A DNA stretch of 64,000 bases from Campylorhamphus procurvoides (lineage: Eukaryota; Chordata; Aves; Passeriformes; Dendrocolaptidae). Below are positions 53,801 through 58,276 of the stretch, one piece after another. A program made the translations under genes and the position numbers. The notes below the pieces were generated by a model. The model had not been told where the DNA came from. It did not search any database and was given only the letters and a program-made list of their open reading frames with translations. Where the stretch lies: assembly GCA_013396655.1 (NCBI GenBank), contig WBMV01004887.1:873978-937977 (forward strand), read 5' to 3'. The stretch's first letter is position 1. The number at the start of each line of letters is the position of its first letter.

Positions 53801-55404
53801 GCCAAACCTACCACTGACTGTTTCTGTCACTTCCTGTTTCATAAACCACAAAGAAGCACTAAAATAAATTCTTAAAAAATTCATTTTAGAGATATTTCCA
53901 TTTTTGCAAAAACCTTTTAGATATTTGTTTACATAAGTTTTCCTGAAATCAGAGAGCTGGAGGCTGACATTCTGGTTCCTTTGGTACAAACTGATGGCTG
54001 AAGGGGGTGAGAAGTACAAGTTGTATATAATTTCTGGGGAAGCTGTCAGCATAAGGATAGTGACAGTGTAAGAAACTCAGTGAGAGAGGGAAAACTGGAC
54101 TCCAGCTACAAGTGAACAGGCAAGTCAGATTATTCCCTGAAACAAACTCCATGTAATGGTGAGAAGTCAAGGCATACCAGTTCCTGTTTGAAAATGAACT
54201 TCTGTCTCCTTTGCTTACTTCCCACTGCTTTCACCTGTTTTCCTTTTTGAGAGCAGAATATCTCTAAATTACTGGGACAAAGTTAGGATTGAAGTACGTT
54301 TGGAGAAATAGTTACAAAGGTGTTTTATTGTGGCTGTTGTTCTTCAGATTGATGGGTCAACCTTGAGGACGATCTGCATGCAGCATGGCCCACTGCTGAC
54401 ATTCCATCTGAACCTGACCCAGGGCACCGCCCTCATCCGATATAACACCAAACAGGAGGCGGCCAAGGCCCAGACTGCACTGCACATGTAAGCAAGGGTT
54501 TGAGACAAAAGTCTGGGGTGGGATGTGAGGGAGTGGTGGTGTAAGCCCCTAAACTCTGTGAAAACTTCTGAATTATACTGATCTCATGAATTTCACAGGC
54601 TTTTAACCTGTTCTTCCATTGTTTTGTTTGAAAGGTGGCATATGTGCATTTATCATTTTGCCTACACTGTATAGGCACTTTTAATTGCTTTTGGTGTTAA
54701 TGTTCAGGACCTTAGTTTAAGTTTAGGAAGAGTTTGTTGTAGATATAACTGATTGTTGGGGCTAGGGGGCTGGTGTTATTGGTTTGTTTTGGGTTTTTTT
54801 TCCCCCCCCTTATAAAATGGAAATTATTGTGTTCAGAATCAGTTTCACTATCAAGAACAGCTGAAGTCTTCCATATTCATTTCATTGTAGCAATGTAGCT
54901 GATATCTCCTTTGGTTTGGGCACCGAAAAGTGTTGTTCCTGTGCTTTCCGAGTCCCTTGCTCTTACCTTCTGGCTCTAATTGTTTTGTTACTCACGTGTA
55001 TCCTGTCTTCTAGGTGTGTGTTGGGAAACACTACCATCCTGGCTGAGTTTGCCACTGATGAAGAGGTTAGTCGCTTTCTGGCACAAGCTCAGCCCCCTAC
55101 ACCTGCAGCAACCCCGAGTGCACCCGCAGCAGGCTGGCAATCCCTGGAGACAGGACAGAACCAGACAGATCCAGTTGGACCTGCTTTGAATCTCTTTGGT
55201 GGGTCAACAGGGCTTGGGCAGTGGAGCAGTGGTGGTGGCGGCGGCAGCAGTGGGGGTGATCTCACTGGCGCTTCGTTGTGGGGGCCCCCAAACTATTCTT
55301 CAAGCTTGTGGGGGGTCCCAAGCGTAGAGGATCCACACAGAATGGGCAGCCCTGCTCCCTTACTACCTGGAGACCTTCTGGGAGGAGGGTCGGATTCAAT
55401 CTGA
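11767..55404 (+). CDS. TNRC6B: TNRC6B, GW182-family microRNA-silencing scaffold (22 exons, 5' end missing)
   Basis: The joined exons encode 1,823 residues that I recognise as TNRC6B rather than TNRC6A or TNRC6C. Signatures include [51 protein letters not shown] and the C-terminal end [14 protein letters not shown]. Human TNRC6B is about 1,830 residues, so the protein is essentially full length apart from its N-terminal exon(s). GW182 proteins act in the cytoplasm and P-bodies. The GW-rich half binds Argonaute; the C-terminal half (PAM2, RRM, tryptophan motifs) recruits poly(A)-binding protein and the PAN2-PAN3 and CCR4-NOT deadenylases. All 21 introns within the window join in phase. Twenty are GT-AG and one (17581-22463) is GC-AG. 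The first exon seen begins mid-codon (A|GAG), so its two preceding bases and the initiator ATG lie in an exon not found here. No frameshift or internal stop is present, so the gene looks intact. Confidence 0.97.
12525..13003 (+). mobile_element. CR1 LINE 3' fragment
   Basis: Several hallmarks of the CR1 3' region occur in order: 'gagactggaggatctgac', 'gtcagcctagaggagagaag', 'gcgcccagtgacagggta', 'ggaacaggtttcccagagac', 'gtctttggagatgctcaaa' and a closing 'gtcccttccaggctcagtga'. It lies in the sense direction within a TNRC6B intron. Divergence and small gaps show it is a dead 5'-truncated copy. Confidence 0.92.
14131..14613 (-). other. Unrecognised 160-codon antisense open frame
   Basis: An uninterrupted minus-strand frame begins [20 protein letters not shown] and ends in WKGPILPNL. 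Upstream on the minus strand (14614-14760) the same frame continues but is broken by stops. I do not recognise the protein. It could be a decayed retrocopy or a chance open frame; in 64 kb of AT-rich DNA one or a few frames of this length are expected by chance. Confidence 0.25.
15368..15418. repeat. TA/TG microsatellite
   Basis: A run of GTGTGTCTGTG, then alternating TA, GTAT units and GTGTGT, about 50 bp long and located 165 bp upstream of the microexon acceptor. Simple-sequence repeat. Confidence 0.9.
15584..15605 (+). CDS. TNRC6B: TNRC6B exon 2, 22-nt microexon (residues 31-37 plus split V38)
   Basis: Reads V-T-D-Q-K-T-K and one base of the next valine, matching VTEQKTK of human TNRC6B. 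It is flanked by TTAATTTGCAG and GTAAGA. Its phase joins exon 1 (ends on a codon) to exon 3 (starts TG). It is not a multiple of three, so skipping it would shift the frame. Confidence 0.95.
15606..17235 (+). other. Intron 2 of the window
   Basis: A 1.6-kb GT-AG intron (GTAAGA...TTTTTTCAG). AT-rich; no repeat family or further exon recognised. Confidence 0.85.
17236..17580 (+). CDS. TNRC6B: TNRC6B exon 3 (residues 38-152)
   Basis: Encodes the conserved linker beginning [20 protein letters not shown], with [19 protein letters not shown] and a proline-rich [17 protein letters not shown] stretch. It is GC-rich relative to its introns. The exon ends ...GCAACAG followed by GCAAGT, so the donor is GC, not GT. 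An in-phase GT donor lies 21 nt upstream (exon end 17559), but using it would remove the conserved SDSGTAT. Reading through the donor hits a stop at 17586-17588. Confidence 0.95.
17581..22463 (+). other. Intron 3 of the window, GC-AG type
   Basis: A 4.9-kb intron with donor CAG|GCAAGT and acceptor TTTCATTTAG. The donor context matches the strict consensus usual for GC introns. Inside are a 16-T run (18477-18492) and otherwise AT-rich sequence with no recognised repeat family or exon. Confidence 0.88.
22464..24788 (+). CDS. TNRC6B: TNRC6B exon 4, giant GW-repeat exon (residues 153-927)
   Basis: A single 2,325-nt exon coding for the Argonaute-binding GW region. About twenty tryptophans sit in GW, WG or GWG settings, spread through Ser/Asn/Gly-rich sequence. 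A block near residues 589-640 ([16 protein letters not shown]...IKQDTVWD) is shared with TNRC6A. A second block near 859-905 ([20 protein letters not shown], then [17 protein letters not shown]) is the Argonaute-hook region. Between them is a short glutamine tract (about 817-828). Argonaute takes single tryptophans of such repeats into pockets on its PIWI domain. The acceptor is TTTCATTTAG and the donor GTACTT. Reading through the donor meets a stop after six codons. The exon carries an extra glutamine near its end (KSQAS) relative to the human sequence as I recall it. Confidence 0.97.
24454..24484 (+). repeat. CAG/CAA tract coding for glutamine
   Basis: Interrupted CAG repeat coding for [10 protein letters not shown] inside exon 4. 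Trinucleotide repeats of this kind gave the TNRC6 genes their name. The interruptions (CAA, CAC) should make it fairly stable. Confidence 0.9.
24789..26055 (+). other. Intron 4 of the window
   Basis: A 1.3-kb GT-AG intron (GTACTT...TTTGCGCAG) holding one antisense CR1 fragment at 25096-25421. Nothing else recognised. Confidence 0.85.
25096..25421 (-). mobile_element. CR1 LINE 3' fragment, antisense
   Basis: The plus strand shows the reverse complement of the CR1 3' end: 'taccactaaaccagatcccc', 'tcttttaaatacctccaaag', 'cttccctgggcagcctgttt', 'tttcaggtagttgtagagag' and 'taaggtctcccccaagtctc'. The similarity is closer than for the sense copies at 2440 and 12525, so it may be a younger insertion. 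It is 5' truncated. Confidence 0.93.
26056..26214 (+). CDS. TNRC6B: TNRC6B exon 5 (residues 928-980 plus split codon)
   Basis: Encodes [20 protein letters not shown], then [20 protein letters not shown] and NAMKS. These are more GW repeats downstream of the Argonaute hook. Acceptor TGCGCAG, donor GTGAGT; phase 1 at both ends. Confidence 0.96.
26215..29099 (+). other. Intron 5 of the window
   Basis: A 2.9-kb GT-AG intron (GTGAGT...TTTTTCTAAAG). The acceptor has A at position -3, which is less common, but is backed by a long pyrimidine tract. AT-rich, no repeat family recognised. Confidence 0.85.
29100..29278 (+). CDS. TNRC6B: TNRC6B exon 6 (residues 981-1040)
   Basis: Encodes [20 protein letters not shown], then an acidic [12 protein letters not shown] and [16 protein letters not shown]. 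It carries the last GW repeats of the N-terminal half. Donor GTAAAA; ends on a codon boundary. Confidence 0.96.
29279..30495 (+). other. Intron 6 of the window
   Basis: A 1.2-kb GT-AG intron (GTAAAA...CTTCCAG) with a long T-rich tract before the acceptor. No repeat family or exon recognised. Confidence 0.85.
30496..30570 (+). CDS. TNRC6B: TNRC6B exon 7 (residues 1041-1065)
   Basis: A 75-nt exon encoding [20 protein letters not shown] and NMGLL, matching human [20 protein letters not shown]. Acceptor TTCCAG, donor GTAAGT; phase 0 at both ends, so skipping it would keep the frame. Confidence 0.95.
30571..31809 (+). other. Intron 7 of the window
   Basis: A 1.2-kb GT-AG intron (GTAAGT...TCTCCCCAG). 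It has a T-rich stretch near 30842-30890. No repeat family or exon recognised. Confidence 0.85.
31810..31855 (+). CDS. TNRC6B: TNRC6B exon 8 (residues 1066-1080 plus split G1081)
   Basis: A short 46-nt exon encoding [15 protein letters not shown] and one base of a glycine codon, matching human [16 protein letters not shown]. Flanks CTCCCCAG and GTATGT. Confidence 0.94.
34317..34321. repeat. 5' target-site duplication of the solo LTR
   Basis: GTAAG directly before the LTR start TGTGGAGG, repeated exactly at 34935-34939. Confidence 0.85.
34322..34934 (-). mobile_element. Solo LTR of an avian ERVL-like endogenous retrovirus, antisense
   Basis: A 613-bp element with TG...CA ends and imperfect inverted termini (TGTGGAGGTTTGG at the left, the complement of TGTGGTGGTTTAG at the right). 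Both flanks carry the same five bases GTAAG. On the minus strand a TATATAA box lies at 34827-34833, preceded by sequence resembling the U3 of bird ERVL LTRs. No internal retroviral genes are adjacent, so this is a solo LTR left by recombination between two LTRs. The intact duplication suggests a fairly recent insertion. The family label comes from memory of bird LTRs; the structure is seen directly. Confidence 0.85.
34935..34939. repeat. 3' target-site duplication of the solo LTR
   Basis: GTAAG directly after the LTR end CCACCACA, identical to 34317-34321. Confidence 0.85.
37249..37397 (+). CDS. TNRC6B: TNRC6B exon 9 (residues 1081-1130)
   Basis: Encodes [20 protein letters not shown], then [20 protein letters not shown] and DSGPYFEK. 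This is the conserved middle-domain segment of TNRC6 proteins. Acceptor TTTTACAG, donor GTGAGA; ends on a codon boundary. Confidence 0.97.
37398..38573 (+). other. Intron 9 of the window
   Basis: A 1.2-kb GT-AG intron (GTGAGA...CTGCTTCAG). AT-rich, nothing recognised. Confidence 0.85.
38574..38744 (+). CDS. TNRC6B: TNRC6B exon 10 (residues 1131-1187)
   Basis: Encodes [20 protein letters not shown], then [20 protein letters not shown] and SPQNFAARQ, a serine/proline-rich middle segment near-identical to human. Phase 0 at both ends (171 nt), so it is a frame-neutral cassette. Donor GTAAGC. Confidence 0.96.
38745..41005 (+). other. Intron 10 of the window
   Basis: A 2.3-kb GT-AG intron (GTAAGC...AATTTTATAG). 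AT-rich with short homopolymer runs (about 40379-40400). No repeat family or exon recognised. Confidence 0.85.
41006..41131 (+). CDS. TNRC6B: TNRC6B exon 11 (residues 1188-1229)
   Basis: Encodes [20 protein letters not shown], then [20 protein letters not shown] and PQ. Phase 0 at both ends. Acceptor TTTTATAG, donor GTAAGG. Confidence 0.96.
41132..42171 (+). other. Intron 11 of the window
   Basis: A 1.0-kb GT-AG intron (GTAAGG...TTCCACACAG) with a short GT repeat at 41926-41942. Nothing else recognised. Confidence 0.85.
42172..42303 (+). CDS. TNRC6B: TNRC6B exon 12 (residues 1230-1273)
   Basis: Encodes [20 protein letters not shown], then [20 protein letters not shown] and QFQL. This leucine/glutamine-containing helix-prone segment leads into the Q-rich region. 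Phase 0 at both ends; donor GTAAGT. Confidence 0.96.
42304..42836 (+). other. Intron 12 of the window
   Basis: A 533-bp GT-AG intron (GTAAGT...ATCTTGTAG). Nothing recognised inside. Confidence 0.85.
42837..42932 (+). CDS. TNRC6B: TNRC6B exon 13, glutamine-rich (residues 1274-1305)
   Basis: Encodes [20 protein letters not shown], then [12 protein letters not shown], the start of the Q-rich region that is linked in GW182 proteins to P-body localisation. Phase 0 at both ends. Donor GTGTGA is weak. Confidence 0.95.
43155..43329 (+). CDS. TNRC6B: TNRC6B exon 14 (residues 1306-1363 plus split G1364)
   Basis: Encodes [20 protein letters not shown], then [20 protein letters not shown] and [11 protein letters not shown]. 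The glutamine run (five Q before R) is shorter than in human as I recall it. Acceptor CTTGCAG, donor GTAAGT. Confidence 0.96.
43330..43693 (+). other. Intron 14 of the window
   Basis: A 364-bp GT-AG intron (GTAAGT...TTTCACAG). Nothing recognised inside. Confidence 0.85.
43694..43828 (+). CDS. TNRC6B: TNRC6B exon 15 (residues 1364-1408 plus split G1409)
   Basis: Encodes [20 protein letters not shown], then [20 protein letters not shown] and NMHKN. Human has one extra serine after KQWT, by recollection. Phase 1 at both ends; donor GTGAGA. Confidence 0.96.
44010..44186 (+). CDS. TNRC6B: TNRC6B exon 16, first half of PAM2 (residues 1409-1467 plus split E1468)
   Basis: Encodes [20 protein letters not shown], then [20 protein letters not shown] and NASWPP. 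The last residues begin the PAM2 motif, which docks on the MLLE domain of cytoplasmic poly(A)-binding protein. Phase 1 at both ends (177 nt). Donor GTATTA is weak, and reading through it meets a stop after a few codons. Confidence 0.96.
45531..45986 (-). other. Unrecognised 151-codon antisense open frame
   Basis: A minus-strand frame begins [20 protein letters not shown] and ends in [13 protein letters not shown], with hydrophobic and polar stretches alternating. Neighbouring minus-strand frames over 46000-46700 also look protein-like but are broken. It could be an old intronless insertion or pseudogene, or chance. No family recognised. Confidence 0.22.
47440..47685 (+). mobile_element. Ancient CR1-like LINE 3' fragment
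   Basis: The segment ends with 'tggactagatggaccacagt' and 'tctgacccagtggggcattt', the classic 3' end of old amniote CR1-type elements. Upstream sequence aligns only loosely. Start is approximate. Confidence 0.6.
48703..48849 (+). CDS. TNRC6B: TNRC6B exon 17, second half of PAM2 (residues 1468-1516 plus split codon)
   Basis: Encodes [20 protein letters not shown], then [20 protein letters not shown] and [19 protein letters not shown] completes the PAM2 motif begun in exon 16. Phase 1 at both ends. Acceptor TATCCCAG, donor GTAAAA. Confidence 0.96.
49096..49191 (+). CDS. TNRC6B: TNRC6B exon 18 (residues 1517-1548 plus split codon)
   Basis: Encodes [20 protein letters not shown], then [12 protein letters not shown]. 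This is the M2 segment between PAM2 and the RRM. 96 nt, phase 1 at both ends. Acceptor TTTGATAG, donor GTATGG. Confidence 0.95.
49192..51752 (+). other. Intron 18 of the window
   Basis: A 2.6-kb GT-AG intron (GTATGG...ATCTTCTAG). It contains an antisense LTR fragment at 49337-49637, 145 bp downstream of exon 18, and an A run near 50930-50940. Nothing else recognised. Confidence 0.85.
49337..49637 (-). mobile_element. Avian ERVL-type LTR fragment, antisense
   Basis: On the minus strand it begins TGTGCTGGTTTTAGCTGGGG and runs through 'gctggtatggggctgtgctt', 'aaggccttttctgtttctca' and 'tgcacaagttgggagggtac' to a TATA-like region 'cagcacataaagctggggga'. These match the U3 part of LTRs widespread in birds. 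The other half is missing, and no target duplication is evident. Older than the LTR at 34322. Confidence 0.85.
51753..51977 (+). CDS. TNRC6B: TNRC6B exon 19, P-GL motif (residues 1549-1623 plus split codon)
   Basis: Encodes [20 protein letters not shown], then [20 protein letters not shown] and [20 protein letters not shown] plus RSVRGWG. It contains the P-GL element and tryptophans of the C-terminal silencing domain, which bind deadenylase complexes. 225 nt, phase 1 at both ends; donor GTAAGA. Confidence 0.97.
51978..52463 (+). other. Intron 19 of the window
   Basis: A 486-bp GT-AG intron (GTAAGA...TAATTTGCAG). Nothing recognised besides a short G-run near 52127-52141. Confidence 0.85.
52464..52534 (+). 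CDS. TNRC6B: TNRC6B exon 20, start of RRM (residues 1624-1647)
   Basis: Encodes [20 protein letters not shown] and [16 protein letters not shown] is the first strand (RNP2 position) of the RRM. Acceptor ATTTGCAG, donor GTATTT; ends on a codon boundary. Confidence 0.96.
52535..54347 (+). other. Intron 20 of the window
   Basis: A 1.8-kb GT-AG intron (GTATTT...GTTCTTCAG). A short possible CR1 3' end lies near 53438-53495; otherwise nothing recognised. Confidence 0.83.
53438..53495 (-). mobile_element. Possible CR1 3'-terminal remnant, antisense
   Basis: 'gattcatagacttgtgcagt' followed by 'ggttaggtttggaaggaaca' resembles the reverse complement of the CR1 3' end (normally 'gaatggtttgggttggaagg'). 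Only about 60 bp, so uncertain. Confidence 0.35.
54348..54487 (+). CDS. TNRC6B: TNRC6B exon 21, core of RRM (residues 1648-1693 plus split M1694)
   Basis: Encodes [20 protein letters not shown], then [20 protein letters not shown] and AQTALH. This is the central RRM. The TALIRY strand at the RNP1 position lacks the usual pair of aromatic residues, consistent with reports that the GW182 RRM does not bind RNA in the normal way. Acceptor TTCTTCAG, donor GTAAGC. Confidence 0.97.
54488..55013 (+). other. Intron 21 of the window (last)
   Basis: A 526-bp GT-AG intron (GTAAGC...GTCTTCTAG). Contains a T/C homopolymer near 54792-54810; nothing else. Confidence 0.85.
55014..55404 (+). CDS. TNRC6B: TNRC6B last coding exon (residues 1694-1823, stop TGA)
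   Basis: Begins [20 protein letters not shown], which ends the RRM, then a Pro/Ala linker, a glycine-rich stretch ([12 protein letters not shown]) and the C-terminal [20 protein letters not shown] and [15 protein letters not shown]. The SLWG tryptophan motifs belong to the C-terminal silencing domain. The stop TGA is at 55402-55404. The exon continues as 3' UTR. Confidence 0.97.
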
Positions 55405-55488
55405 ACTTAGAACTTTCAACTCTGACCTCGTGACCTTTTTTGGAACAGCAGCAGCACTAACTTGACCTTTTCGTTTTTTTCAACTTGC

Positions 55489-55494
55489 AATAAA
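55489..55494 (+). promoter_or_regulatory. Proximal AATAAA poly(A) signal
   Basis: AATAAA begins 85 nt after the stop codon, in 'cttgcaataaatacattt'. Downstream sequence is A-rich, then 'ggtgggtcattgacagactg'. If used it would give a UTR of roughly 110-150 nt, free of nearly all regulatory sites. Confidence 0.45.
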
Positions 55495-55919
55495 TACATT
55501 TATAAAAGGAAAAGAGAAAACGGAGAAAGAAAAAAAGGTGGGTCATTGACAGACTGTCTGAGCACATAGTTGCCTCCCTTATATAACTTCAGTTTTTTCG
55601 TTTGGAATATGAATCCAAAAAGAGAACATATCACTCTTGAAATACTTGAATTGTGAACGCCAACTTAGAAAGACAATGTGAAGCAAGTACACATACCATT
55701 TAAATTTAAACAGAAAAAATTAAAAAAATTAGTTTCTAGTTTTTCACTTTTTCATGTTATACGGAAGTTGTTGCTAAGAAACATATATACTGAAAAAATA
55801 GCTTTTTAACTTTGTTTGCACTGGGTGTGTTTCCGTCCTTAGGTCTACCATGTTGGGTTGGGGTAGGGGAGGGGTTCAAAAGAAAAATGGGGGGGAGGGA
55901 AAGACTTGACGGAGCCTCA

Positions 55920-56022
55920 CTTTAAAAACAAAAAAAATTAAAAAGAAAAAAAAACTAAAAAAAAAAATTAAAAACCCACAAAAAAAACAAAACAGAAAAA
56001 AACAAACAAAACAAAAACCAAC
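55920..56022. repeat. A-rich low-complexity tract
   Basis: About 100 bp of A interrupted by single T, C or G bases in the 3' UTR. It could cause internal oligo-dT priming in cDNA libraries and mimic a transcript end. Confidence 0.9.
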
Positions 56023-57205
56023 ACTTTGTGATTGGCTGGTTGATAAGTACCAGTGTGTTCTGGCACATGTAACTGCCCACGTGTGCTTGTTTCTGTGTGA
56101 GTGCGTGTGCACATGTTTGTGTGTGTGCATTTTTTTTCTCTCTAAATATATATATAATCTTGAAACGCTGCATTGCTGATGGTCTACGGGCTGGCTGGCC
56201 ATCTGCATGTCTTGATCGTGAAAACAAGACAGGCATGGTGGAGTCCCTGTGGCTGAAGCAGAATCCAGTTGGGCTGGATAAAAATTTGTCAGTAGGTTTT
56301 TTTAAATTCATTTTAGCAGGGTGCTATCTCAAGTCTGCAGATCATACAGAGTGGATAGTTGCTTCCTAGCCCTTGTTCTAACCCTGTGGTAAGAGCAGAA
56401 CACTGCCATATCCAAAGGATCTGGTGAGAGGGGAGACAATGTTGTCTTTTGAGTAGCAGTGTCTTTATTTATGTCTGCATGTGGGGTTTTTGTACTGGAT
56501 GAACCCTAGAATGGTTGTTATATAATGCAAGCCATTTATTTCTTCCAACAAGGGGGAAAAGAGGAGGAAAGAAGACATTGCCATTTTTTGTGCAGCTAAG
56601 ACAAATGGGTTTTTTTCAGTCTCTTGAAAGCTTCAGTACCTGTAAAAAAATGAGTGTTTCTTTTCTCCCCCAAACCTAAATAAGCACCCATATTCATCCT
56701 AGAAGAATCCATCAAAAACTTGAAAATCCAGCCCAACCAAATTAGCCTTTCAGTTGATTTACTGCTTGTATTAAAACTGACAGAAAACTAAATTGTGTCA
56801 GCAGACTGCTGGCTGGCCTGCCTCATCTCCTGAAAGCACATGCAGCTGACTCCTTCCTGCGTCCTTCATGGTGAGCGTTACCTGTGCCAGGCCTTGGTGT
56901 CATTACAGCGCCAGACCATCACTGACAGAAACGTTTACTTACGAATGTTCTTAAACCAGTGTGTACTTCAAAGGTTTCCTTTTGTTTCTCTGTGTTGTTT
57001 TTTTTCCTGTGTACATGATTTTGCTTAGGGAGATATATAACTAGCGAAGACTTTTTTTTTTAAAGTATTGCACCTTTTTGTTTTTTTGTTTTTACTTTTT
57101 CTGTACTGTTGCTTTTTAATTTCTGTATTTAAGGAAAGGTTTGGGGTTTTCTTAGCATCAGTGTAGTAGTACTCTGGGCAGGATAGGGGTGACCTATAAT
57201 CCACA

Positions 57206-57823
57206 GTGATAGCCAGTGTGTGCATGCATGTGTGCGCTGGGAACAAAACTTTTAAGACCTGTTGTTATGGAAAGAGTTGTACCAGACTTGAAGGAACGTC
57301 CCTTGACACAAAGCAGGAAGTCTCTTGCGGGGGTGGGGTCGGGAGAAGAGGGAATAGAGATGCCAGTACTTCTTCCACAAGTGCTAGGACTTCCATGTGG
57401 CGTTGTCTGGCCGTTATACTGTCTAACGAAGTGCCGACATTCTGTACCAGCACATACCTGTCCATTCCAGCCCTCAGAAGTAGCAGTGCTCGGGCTTTAT
57501 TACCTGGTGGAGCGGGGAGGATAGGGGAGTCTGTTTCTTTAGCGTTTCCATCGAAGGATACGACCATGTCTAATACGTTTAACTCTACGCGTGAATTTGG
57601 TGGGGAGAAGGAAAAGCAGATGCAAGTAATGGGGGGGAATGCGTGTGTGTGTGTGTGCTTGCGTGCTGGGGGTGGGAGGGAAAGGCTAGGGAATTACATG
57701 GCTGTTTTAATTCGCCCTTTCTATGTAAACCCAATGTCACAAGGAAGACTGACTAAGGGAAATGCTGCATATACACATGCCTGTAGATTTGTATGCAAAG
57801 TGTTAGTGGTAAAAAAGTACTAG
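57206..57823 (+). other. Long open frame in the 3' UTR (199 codons from first ATG)
   Basis: The frame opens at 57206 and its first ATG is at 57224 (MHVCAGNKTFKTCCYGKSCT). It ends in CKVLVVKKY before a stop at 57821-57823. The region is GC- and CpG-richer than the flanking UTR. The product resembles no family I know, and cysteines from GT-repeat DNA (NACVCVCLRAG) suggest it is not a real protein. Confidence 0.2.
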
Positions 57824-58268
57824 TAGGTTTGTATTTGTTTAGTAAACTGGAGTGTGCAGCATACTCTGGCCCCTTTGGAATATACTTTCCTATCATGTCT
57901 CCTCCTTCATCTGTCCCACCATGCACAAAGAAACAAAATGCTCTCTTTCAACTCCTGCTATCTAGCTAGTGGCCCTTGCGTGCAGGCATCCGTAAAGCGT
58001 TGTTTCTAGTCTCTGCTTGAAGACCAGCCACGCTCGGACACACAGAGCAGGTTCTTAAAAGTCCCGTGCCAGCAGTACTTCCTAGTGAAGCACCTTTGGC
58101 CTGAGCAAGCCAGTATCCTGTCACATGATTTGCTATACATGCTGGTTCATTGCTGTGTTCCACCCTCACTTCTCTCTCCCAACCTGCCCTAAGGTCCCTT
58201 TTCCTGCACTTTGGGCTAGTTGAGTTCATTGCGATACTACGGTGAAAGCCGGGTGCTAGAGCCCCTCT

Positions 58269-58276
58269 TGTTTACA
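58269..58276 (+). promoter_or_regulatory. miR-30 family 8-mer seed match
   Basis: TGTTTACA in 'ctcttgtttacaagacata' is a full 8-mer match to the miR-30 seed. It lies in the sense strand of the putative 3' UTR. Confidence 0.35.

Noticed and set aside
55876..56311. Two antisense open frames full of phenylalanine
   Set aside because: Products of the A-rich tract in the 3' UTR read on the opposite strand.
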